From contig VXBM01000421.1 of assembly GCA_013400155.1 (NCBI GenBank), positions 597,915-661,914 on the forward strand: a DNA stretch of 64,000 nt. The letters run 5' to 3'. The notes beneath the pieces were generated by a model that saw only the letters and a list, made by a program, of their open reading frames with translations, was not told the DNA's origin and did not search any database. Shown piece by piece: positions 58,601-64,000 of the stretch. The translations under genes and the position numbers were made by a program. This DNA is from Helopsaltes ochotensis. Lineage: Eukaryota; Chordata; Aves; Passeriformes; Locustellidae. Every line of letters begins with the position of its first letter. Positions within the stretch are counted from its first letter, which is position 1.

Positions 58601-61600
58601 AGCTGAGTCTGTATTTTTGAACCATTCATGTTGTTACTCAGCAGTGGAAATCTCAGGTGCCTCGGGTAGAATTCCAAAGTAGACTAAAGCTGTATGTCCA
58701 AACAAATATTTCCTTCCAGACATTCCAACTTTCCCATCACTGCTATGAATGCATGGATTTGCAATATTGACTCAAATTAATGTACTTGTGCTTTGTTGGA
58801 TTTTTTTTTGATGGACACATCCAGCATTTTGGTTTGTTCTGTGTTTGTTTCTTTCCCCAGAACAACTTGGTCAAGGAGAATTAAATACCAGATCAGATCT
58901 GGACACAGACAATGCAGATAATATAATGGAACTTTCTCCTGAGGAAATACCAGTTGAAATTATGCTTGGAAAGGTAATGAATGCTCTGAGATCCAGATAA
59001 GAATTCCCTAGGCTAAGCCTACATCAAATAAATTGCTGTGGTGAGAAATGTTCAAGTACATGGTCATTCCAAGCCCACTGGACATCACCGTATCACAGTT
59101 AATTCTTAAAATGAAATCACAGCACACTTTTCCCTTTTCTCTTGATCCGTAGAGAGCTACAGAGCTGAAATATCCTGTTTACATTCACATTTCCCACAAT
59201 TTAACTGCTCTGTGGTTCTGTGGTTAAACAAAGTCTGGTGACAACACACAAGGAGGGGCAGGAAAGAATGTCTGGGAAATGTCAAACTTGAGCCATATTA
59301 ATATTCTGATTCTGATTTTTCTGGTGCTTAGTGAGTTCAATTTAGTTACAAACCAGGTGTGTATAGTGAGTGTGTACAGCCTCTTTATTTCAATGCAGTT
59401 TCTGGAGTTTCACTGTTGTTGTTCAGGTGACTGAGGGTGAGATTGGACCGTTCAGCTCAGTGAAAATCCCAGTCCTGTTTGTCCCAGCTGTCCCTGGGGA
59501 CGTGAGAGCAGAGTTTGTGATTGTGTTTGACAACCCAGACTGCAAACCAGTGAGTGACCTGCTTCAAAACTTGTGTAAAATAGTTTTAAATCTTCTCATT
59601 TGTGCTTTTCTCAAGAATTACGTGTTAGGCAGTTTGATGGGAGGTAGCTTTGTAAGTCATAGTTCTTATTTCTGATGCAGGATGTTTATTAAACCTGCTC
59701 ATTCTGTTAATTTCTATGCAAATAATCCTGATGTCCCCATTTTATCAGACATCATATTGGAAAACATCTCATGTACTGGAAACAAATGTGGAAGTATTCT
59801 CCCTTATTCCCAACCCACGTAGTTTATTTCCTTTCTGATCTATCAGAATTGGAATTATTTAGCAGGCAGTAGTGAAGCTGATGTGTGAAAGCTGGAAGAG
59901 ATGACAACTTTAGTTACCACTTCAGCATATTGTGATTCTAAATTTTATTGGAAGCCAAATTCTGCTTGGAACAGTTCACAGAATCTTGCCAAAAAATAAA
60001 GACAAACTTCCCAGAAGCTCAGCAGCCAGTCTTGGCTGTCCCTCGGGCTGCAGAAGGAGCTGCAGATGCCTGCTGAGGCTCCCGTGGGCACCTTCTCCTC
60101 CAGGATCAGCTTTGCAGGGCTGAGCTCTGTGGGCCCTGCTGCCAGACCCGGGTCACTGCAGGGAGCACAGCCTTGTGCTGCCTTCCTGCATTTCTGTGCT
60201 GCCTGAATGAGCTGCAGCCCCACGGGAGCCTGGATTGGGGCCCATTCCCTTCAGCTAAAGGCACTTTAAATACTTCTTTGCAATATCATGGACAGATGCT
60301 CTTCTTTCATGTTCCCTGTCAAAGAATCCAACCCAAAGTATAATTGTTTTTCTGCTGGGGCACTCTAACATCTTCGGTTTACTTTGCAAATGATTTTCCT
60401 AGGTCTGCCTCATTAAAGAACCTGTTGCATTATGAATAGTAAAATATTCTACTCAGCTGAATTTATAGCAGAAATTCTTGCTGTAAATCACTAAGAATCT
60501 GAGACTAACAGAACTAATCCCCTGCCCTTGCTGCCCTGCCAGCTGAGCTTCAGTGCCATTGGACTTTCTGTGGATGTGCCCATCTGGGTGCCCCAGCCCA
60601 ACGTGGACCTCAGGATCTGCCTGTACGAGCGGCTGTACCAGGCCAGCGTCGAGGTGCGCAGCAGGTGAGCTGTCCTGGGGCTGCCCTGGGCCCTGCCACT
60701 GCAGCTGAGCTGTCCTGGGGCTGCCCTGGGCCCTGCCACTGCAGCTGAGCTGTCCTGGGGNCGTGGACCTCAGGATCTGCCTGTACGAGCGGCTGTACCA
60801 GGCCAGCGTCGAGGTGCGCAGCAGGTGAGCTGTCCTGGGGCTGCCCTGGGCCCTGGCACTGCAGCTGAGGTGTCCTGGGGCTGCCTCTGGCCCTGACACT
60901 GCAGGTGAGCTGTCCTGGGGCTGCCTCTGGCCCTGACACTGCAGGTGAGGTGTCCTGGGGCTGCCCTGGGCCCTGACACTGCAGGTGAGCTGTCCTGGGG
61001 CTGCCTCTGGCCCTGACACTGCAGGTGAGGTGTCCTGGGGCTGCCTCTGGCCCTGGCACTGCAGGTGAGCTGTCCTGGGGCTGCCCTGGGCCCTGGCACT
61101 GCAGCTGAGGTGTCCTGGGGCTGTTTCTGGCCCTGCCACTGCAGGTGAGGTGTCCTGGGGCTGCCCTGGGCCCTGCCACTGCAGCTGAGCTGTCCTGGGG
61201 CTGCCTTGGGCCCTGGCACTGCAGGTGAGCTGTCCTGGGGCTGTTTCTGGCCCTGCCATTGCAGGTGAGGTGTCTTGGGGCTGCCTCTGGCCCTGCCACT
61301 GCAGCTGAGCTGCCCTGGGGCTGCCTCAGGCCCTGCCACTGCAGCTGAGCTGCCCTGGGGCTGTTTCTGGCCCTGGCACTGCAGCTGAGCTGCCCTGGGG
61401 CTGCCCTAGGCCCTGGCACTGCAGCTGAGCTGCCCTGGGGCTGCCTCTGGCCCTGCCACTGCAGCTGAGCTGCCCTGGGGCTGCCTCTGCCCCTGGCACT
61501 GCAGGGGCAGGTCCTGAAAGCCCTCTGAGCTCTGGAAAACTTGGGCATCCTGCTAACCCAGACTCCCAACACCAGCCCAAGCTATGAGGTATCCACACAT

Positions 61601-64000
61601 CTCCCAAATCCTGCCAGATTCCCAGTGTTGGTCCTGTTCTTTGGGAGAGCTGTGAAGCCCCTAGGGAATAGCAAACCCACAGTTTCCTCATGTAGAATTT
61701 GCACACTAAACATTTAGGGAGATAAATACGTCTAAAATTAAGTGCATATTGGGTTGATTCAGCCAGGAAATTTTATATATGAATATCTTGTTGTTTCTCA
61801 GCTATTTTGCATTCATTTAAAGTCCTAGAGGGGAGGGCACTTAGGATCTGGAAGCCAATTTCATGAGAGTCTTTCCAGACCTGGGATTAGATTCTGGATA
61901 CATCACGTCAGTCCTTTTGCATTCACTCTAAAAAGAGAAAGGTGCAGCTTTTCCTGGCCCATGGAGGCATTAAGGAAGGACAGAGCCCTCTGATTACACA
62001 GGGAGTGACCAGACAGTGATTGACAGGGGAAAAATATCTGAGTGTTTCAGAGTCCAAGTCAGTCATGTCTGAGGACTGGTTCTGTTTGCACTGTCATATA
62101 AAGGGAATATTCCAGCTCCTTGGCTTCTGGAGATTTCCTGCTATTAAAAGTAGTTATGGGAACATTTAATTGTCTTCAGGTGCTGGGTGTCTTCCCTCCA
62201 CCTAATGCAGTCACTATGGAATTCTTATTTTAACAATTTGCATTTCTTAGAGTCTATTTCAATAGGATTGGGGTGGGTTTGTGGGAGGGTGGGGGAGAGA
62301 TTGGTTCTGTGGAACGCATCCATTCTAAACCTCTTACCAGAATTACAGACTGCAGAGATTCTTCACAGTTGGAAAGAAATGAGTAAAGCTGTTATCTCAG
62401 AAATTCAGCTTACAGATATGACAAGCACAAGTTGTTATGTAAGTGATTTCACTTGGTCTAGATAACCCAGGGATAAAACTTACAAGTATAGAAGCAGAAT
62501 AACTCTCCTAATAAAACTTAAGAGTTCAAGGGGATCCCAAGATAGAAGCTGTCAAATTGCTTAGGGCAAAACTTCTTAACTGAGGCAAAAATCCTGTTGA
62601 TCCGTTGCCAAGTTTCACTAAATTAAGAGCACTTCATGTGCAGTAGCCTGTCCTTAGCACCTTGGCAAGTCAAGGCTTTGATTTATCACCCAATTTCCAT
62701 AATTAGAAAAAAATGCCTGTTATACAGCCAGGTGGGCTGAAATTCAGTGTATTTTCATGTGCAGGAATACCGTGTGTCAACTTTTTATCCCACAAAAGTG
62801 GATTGATTTCATCTTTTTATGTGGCCTGAGCAGTTTCTCCCTCCAGGAGCTCCTGACACTTCCCTTGGTGTGGCAGGAGGAGGATTCCTCCTGGAGCCTG
62901 CCTGTATCCCACTGGCTGTGACTTGTAGGCTGTAGCACAAGGGGAAAATAAAGTTTCCAAGAGAGTCAGATACCTCTGGAACTGGAATATCCCAGCAAGC
63001 TCTGAATTGTAAAATAATGCTAATACTGATTTTGTTCCGGGTTTTAATTGTTAGTGTTTTTGGGGTTTTTTTTTTCTGGTCATGAAGACCCTGGTAATCA
63101 GGCAGCATAAATAAGCAGCATAAAAGGTGAAAGTGTCTTATCAGAATCATGTTCAATATAAATCATTTTGAAAAGTAATTTCTTTGGCAGGTTATAATCT
63201 GCACTGATTTAATGAAGTAGTATATAATTCTCTTAGATTGTCAACAGTCAGAAATCATTGCAGGCTCCCAGCCCCACTTGCTGTAGCTGTTGATTTAGAG
63301 GAGACCATCTGGCCTGACAGCTTGGAAACCAGTCCAGGGGAAGGAGAATGACAAGCTGAAATATTTGTAAATTGCTCGGCAATTTTGCACTTAGGCATAA
63401 AATTCCAAAGCAGGGGATGATCCATGGCTATTGCTGTGCTAGGACAGAATTCAGCAGACAGGCAGAGAATTCCTGGCTTCCAGTGTGCCATTCCCAGGGC
63501 AAATTGATCCCAAGGTTTAGCAGAGGAGCTGGCAGGACCAGCTCAGCCACACTGCGATTTCCAGCCCTGCAGAATCTCTGCTGCTGGAGGACAGGTTACA
63601 TCTGTTTAAAGAAATCACCAGGGTTCAGTCATCCTATTGATCCAGATAGAGCCAGTGTATGTCAGGAGCAAATAATCAGCTGATATTTCCCAATAGCTTG
63701 GCTTTGACTGCCCCTGACCTGGCTTAGCAGCGTGCTGAGCTCTGACAGTTCTCTTTGGATCACTTTGTGCACTGTTTGCTACAGCTGGGTTTGTTACAGG
63801 ACTTCCAAGTCTTGTTTTCTGTACTTGAAAGAGAACACAACTGTGTGAACTTGCCGTAGCAGTTTTCCATGCTCATCATTTTCAAAGGAAGCTTGGGATT
63901 GTTCTGATTACACTGCAGGGGTGGGGGCAGGAGGGCTCAGACTCCAGAGTCACTGAAGTGGCCTCTGATGTGTTTGCAGAGCAACAACCACGCTGCGTTT
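43116..64000 (+). CDS. CFAP74: Cilia- and flagella-associated protein 74, 5' part (20 complete coding exons plus one cut at the right edge)
   Basis: CFAP74 is a motile-cilium axonemal protein, known from the Chlamydomonas C1d central-pair projection (FAP74). Coding exons: 43116-43626, 44010-44100, 44543-44683, 44885-44983, 46424-46528, 47650-47823, 48413-48523, 49715-49817, 50562-50719, 51221-51428, 51840-52022, 52662-52832, 53272-53390, 56187-56253, 56672-56761, 56881-57054, 57790-57943, 58861-58973, 59427-59549, 60543-60664 and 63980 onward. Codon phase is unbroken for about 1012 codons; human CFAP74 has about 1584 residues. Residues 1-170 include an acidic Glu/Lys/Arg tract. Residues about 230-550 are coiled-coil (SSRLCAELEREKER, EAILAQGG, RKMEIVSRIL). 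From about 675 come ASH/MSP-like beta domains (DFDVGQTYKKKIVLTNASYS, EGEIGPFSSVKIPVLFVPAV, IWVPQPNVDLRICLYERLYQ). Identification rests on these family motifs and on synteny beside GABRD. Confidence 0.93.
43203..43484 (+). repeat. CFAP74: Homopurine GAA/GAG-rich coding tract
   Basis: Nearly pure purine on the plus strand: 43203-43389 (187 bp) has no pyrimidine at all, and only two (43390 and 43467) break the tract up to 43484. It encodes Glu/Lys/Arg in the CFAP74 frame. All three plus frames stay open, and the minus strand reads as Ser- or Phe-rich, so overlapping open frames there are artefacts. Confidence 0.97.
43555..43626 (+). repeat. CFAP74: 24-bp (8-residue) coding tandem repeat carrying splice donors
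   Basis: Units read SDIEEYWE, GDIEEHWK, GDIEEHWK. Each unit boundary contains AAG|GTGA, so three equivalent donors at 24-bp spacing (exon ends 43578, 43602, 43626) keep the same reading phase. Confidence 0.85.
44010..44100 (+). CDS. CFAP74: CFAP74 coding exon 2
   Basis: It encodes EYELEEELDGVGKMENKDTS then EDVGDYSDSS. The acceptor is CTGCTAG and the donor CAC|GTAAAT. It is acidic, like the end of the exon before it. Confidence 0.85.
44543..44683 (+). CDS. CFAP74: CFAP74 coding exon 3 (coiled-coil)
   Basis: It encodes TSEHSLGNTGTIQPLKSADR then IRITASERNLQLLDDMV and ends AVQKT. The acceptor at AATCAAAG|C is set by phase; the nearby CTCAG would shift the frame into an early stop. The donor is CAG|GTTAGT. 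Confidence 0.82.
44885..44983 (+). CDS. CFAP74: CFAP74 coding exon 4 (coiled-coil)
   Basis: It encodes SDTLSACRLRSKMLAKQLDH then VDMEIEREEEAGN. The acceptor is TCTTGCAG. The donor is AATGT|GTAGGT; reading through would hit TAG at once. Confidence 0.88.
45262..45280. repeat. (TG)n microsatellite
   Basis: About nine TG units in a CFAP74 intron. Confidence 0.95.
46424..46528 (+). CDS. CFAP74: CFAP74 coding exon 5 (coiled-coil)
   Basis: It encodes VAAVSRLQAMSSRLCAELER then EKERELRLALTQKQN, a good match to the human RLQA...RLC.ELE region. The acceptor is GTTGCCAG and the donor GTAAGT. Confidence 0.92.
47650..47823 (+). CDS. CFAP74: CFAP74 coding exon 6 (coiled-coil)
   Basis: It encodes LVELWQIETEQRKYNILREQ then LQKDEEELQMQYQEEREV and ends TRRTRE. 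The acceptor is a T-run then AAAG and the donor GTAAGA. Confidence 0.93.
48413..48523 (+). CDS. CFAP74: CFAP74 coding exon 7 (coiled-coil)
   Basis: It encodes KKQEQARRECEERNKKLLKD then AKRNHEKAVGFLRQSMA. The HEKAV..L motif is conserved with human. The acceptor is TTTTGCAG and the donor GTGGGG. Confidence 0.93.
49715..49817 (+). CDS. CFAP74: CFAP74 coding exon 8 (coiled-coil)
   Basis: It encodes RIHEKNAKEEVKAQEHMERR then IQAVLSLKTSITSNR. The acceptor is CTTACAG and the donor AGG|GTACTG. Confidence 0.93.
50562..50719 (+). CDS. CFAP74: CFAP74 coding exon 9 (coiled-coil)
   Basis: It encodes EKLQTLQILNKAKALAAKKE, EMKMREAILAQGGNVTREIF and LHKRQQEHEKKK. EAILAQGG is shared with human CFAP74. The acceptor is TTTCGTAG and the donor GTGAGT. 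Confidence 0.95.
51221..51428 (+). CDS. CFAP74: CFAP74 coding exon 10
   Basis: It encodes EAFRELQKSRKMEIVSRILQ then ERASFHKQRKSQ and ends ADGEISQ. The coiled-coil ends here and the sequence becomes polar. The acceptor is GATTACAG and the donor GTAATC. Confidence 0.93.
51840..52022 (+). CDS. CFAP74: CFAP74 coding exon 11
   Basis: Phase-0 exon. The frame is polar and acidic (ESGDEDTERDK) and ends LVPEFPGLWSREYDLHK. The acceptor is ACCAAAG and the donor GTAAAT. An alternative plus frame is open across part of it but breaks phase with both neighbours. Confidence 0.87.
52662..52832 (+). CDS. CFAP74: CFAP74 coding exon 12
   Basis: It encodes VPEAEDPTQLAVRAMGKQMA and ends SKPSCIHFK, the entry to the first ASH/MSP-like domain. 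The acceptor is CTTTTTAG and the donor GTCAGT. Confidence 0.92.
53272..53390 (+). CDS. CFAP74: CFAP74 coding exon 13 (ASH/MSP-like domain)
   Basis: It encodes DFDVGQTYKKKIVLTNASYS then VNYCRLVGISEWLKDFISV. The pattern 'DFG-G...K.I.LTN.S' is typical of ASH/MSP beta-sandwich domains of axonemal proteins. The acceptor is TTCCAAG and the donor GTAAGT. Confidence 0.95.
53476..53635. mobile_element. Avian ERVL-type LTR fragment
   Basis: The stretch begins TGTCGTGGGTTAACCCTG and contains CTCACTCCCTCCTCAGTGGG, ATGGGGGAGAGAATTGGGG, TTGAGATAAACACAGTTTAA and TTGGACAGAAAAGGAAGGGG. This order is that of a very common avian ERVL LTR. It looks like a decayed or partial solo LTR: no coding region follows and the 3' limit is unclear. 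Family assignment is from recall of the consensus, not a search. Confidence 0.7.
56187..56253 (+). CDS. CFAP74: CFAP74 coding exon 14
   Basis: It encodes HFDPPGKMSSGMSCEFLVTF then KPM, a classic ASH-domain turn and strand. The acceptor is TCCATAG and the donor GTAAGT. Confidence 0.95.
56672..56761 (+). CDS. CFAP74: CFAP74 coding exon 15
   Basis: It encodes INEGLEGAVMFMAQTGSFSV then PLKCTVKTCI and closes the first ASH-like domain. The acceptor is TTTTCTAG and the donor GTAAGG. Confidence 0.95.
56881..57054 (+). CDS. CFAP74: CFAP74 coding exon 16 (second ASH-like domain)
   Basis: It encodes LALDKELIDFGSLVVGETIS then RTISLTNSGALGTRFKV. The donor GTG|GTGGGT at 57055 keeps phase 0; an earlier donor-like GCAG|GTGCCA (57004) would bring a stop in the next exon. 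Confidence 0.88.
57126..57177 (-). mobile_element. Short CR1 LINE remnant
   Basis: AGTCACAGAGGTCAGAAGGG followed by AAGATCATCTGGTCCAACCT is a short, decayed match to the CR1 3' region, in the same orientation as the longer copy at 40.6 kb. Confidence 0.6.
57315..57423 (+). CDS. CFAP74: Possible extra/cassette CFAP74 exon
   Basis: A stretch after ACAATTAG stays open in phase 0 (EEILQLKEEILTESLKISTH...) up to a donor-like CAA|GTGAGG near 57423. It would fit in frame between the neighbouring exons, but those already join in phase without it, and I have no homology support. Confidence 0.25.
57790..57943 (+). CDS. CFAP74: CFAP74 coding exon 17 (linker)
   Basis: It encodes VTQYSSACDLEEEGSTSPVA and ends EPESSSAT. 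The sequence is polar and low in structure, probably a linker between ASH-like domains. The acceptor is CCTAATAG and the donor G|GTGAGG. The next exon joins in phase 1. Confidence 0.82.
58861..58973 (+). CDS. CFAP74: CFAP74 coding exon 18
   Basis: It encodes EQLGQGELNTRSDLDTDNAD then NIMELSPEEIPVEIMLGK. The acceptor is TTTCCCCAG and the donor GTAATG. Confidence 0.9.
59427..59549 (+). CDS. CFAP74: CFAP74 coding exon 19 (ASH-like domain)
   Basis: It encodes VTEGEIGPFSSVKIPVLFVP then AVPGDVRAEFVIVFDNPDC and ends KP. The acceptor is TTGTTCAG and the donor GTGAGT. Strong family signature. Confidence 0.95.
60543..60664 (+). CDS. CFAP74: CFAP74 coding exon 20
   Basis: It encodes LSFSAIGLSVDVPIWVPQPN then VDLRICLYERLYQASVEV and ends RS. 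The acceptor is CCTGCCAG and the donor AGCAG|GTGAGC. Its last 63 bases reappear at 60762-60824 after a single N. Confidence 0.95.
60665..61504 (+). repeat. 40-bp GC-rich minisatellite in CFAP74 intron
   Basis: The unit begins (G/C)TGAG(C/G)TGTCCTGGGG and ends CACTGCAG, with a strict 40-bp period. There are about 2.4 units at 60665-60760, then 17 units at 60825-61504, separated by one N and a partial exon copy. Eight intronic unit junctions read CAGGTGAG, a consensus 5' splice site. Since 40 is not a multiple of 3, long open frames on the minus strand through it (Gln/Pro/Ala/Ser-rich) are artefacts with a 40-residue period. Confidence 0.97.
60761..60824 (+). other. Single N and partial copy of CFAP74 coding exon 20
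   Basis: One N at 60761 is followed by 63 bases identical to 60602-60664 (the end of exon 20), then about 30 identical bases of intron. The copy has no acceptor of its own. This is most simply an unmerged contig overlap. Confidence 0.85.
63980..64000 (+). CDS. CFAP74: CFAP74 coding exon 21 (cut by window end)
   Basis: The acceptor is GTGTTTGCAG. Its first base completes Arg, then it reads ATTTLRF. The phase fits exon 20 and human has a similar ..ALRLKF segment. The rest of the gene lies to the right. Confidence 0.8.

Larger units (their letters stand above)
43627..63979 (+). other. CFAP74: CFAP74 introns 2-21
   Basis: Introns range from about 0.1 to 3.3 kb. The largest are 47650-upstream (1.1 kb), 48524-49714, 53391-56186 (ERVL LTR fragment and GC-richer DNA near 54190-54480), 57944-58860, 59550-60542 (GC-richer patch 60010-60240) and 60665-63979 (40-bp minisatellite, then unique sequence). 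A (TG)n lies at 45262-45280. Apart from the items listed separately I see no genes. Confidence 0.65.

Noticed and set aside
60010..60240. GC-richer open stretch in a CFAP74 intron
   Set aside because: The flanking exons (59427-59549 and 60543-60664) join directly in phase as in human; no conserved motif.
60453..61706. Minus-strand open frames of 190-320 codons rich in Gln, Pro, Ala and Ser
   Set aside because: They run through the 40-bp minisatellite; a 40-bp period cycles through all frames, so any frame without a stop stays open. No start context, splice signal or family match.
1..64000. CRISPR arrays, operons, prokaryotic mobile elements, tRNA or rRNA genes
   Set aside because: Nothing of the kind is visible; the window is vertebrate nuclear DNA with three split genes.

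Overview
This window is vertebrate nuclear DNA, almost certainly from a bird. It has long AT-rich introns and intergenic stretches, GT-AG split genes, CpG-island promoters next to assembly gaps, very few interspersed repeats, 3'-end fragments of a CR1 LINE (about 40.63-40.81 kb and 57.13-57.18 kb) and an avian ERVL-type LTR fragment (about 53.48 kb). Gene order and orientation match the human 1p36.33 block CFAP74 / GABRD / PRKCZ, seen here in reverse.

Layout. (1) About 1-12.3 kb, minus strand: the 5' part of PRKCZ (atypical protein kinase C zeta). Four coding exons carry the N-terminus and PB1 domain. The gene continues off the left edge, and a CpG island at 11.6-12.3 kb is its likely promoter, cut by a 386-bp gap. 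A CpG-enriched patch near 1.06-1.35 kb lies inside the intron where an internal (PKM-zeta-type) promoter would be expected. (2) About 12.7-21.5 kb: intergenic, no gene recognised. (3) About 21.5-35.4 kb, minus strand: a complete GABRD gene (GABA-A receptor delta subunit), nine coding exons summing exactly to 452 codons plus stop, with a CpG island at 35.4-36.1 kb. (4) About 36.1-41.6 kb: intergenic, with one CR1 fragment and a 429-bp gap. (5) About 42.1-64.0 kb, plus strand: the 5' two-thirds of CFAP74 (cilia- and flagella-associated protein 74). There is a non-coding first exon with an RFX X-box-like site, 20 complete coding exons and the first 21 bases of another at the right edge. Codon phase is continuous across every junction.

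The three genes are neighbours by ancestral synteny and do not act in one pathway. PRKCZ is a polarity/signalling kinase, GABRD forms extrasynaptic inhibitory chloride channels, and CFAP74 is an axonemal protein. The two minus-strand genes are transcribed away from CFAP74.

Most noteworthy are: a GC-AG intron in PRKCZ; a candidate internal PRKCZ promoter; a nearly pure purine tract of about 280 bp that encodes a Glu/Lys/Arg-rich segment in CFAP74; an 8-residue coding tandem repeat that repeats its own splice donor; a 40-bp minisatellite that begins at a CFAP74 splice donor and copies it; and a single-N duplication of part of that exon which looks like an assembly error. I found no new multi-gene system.
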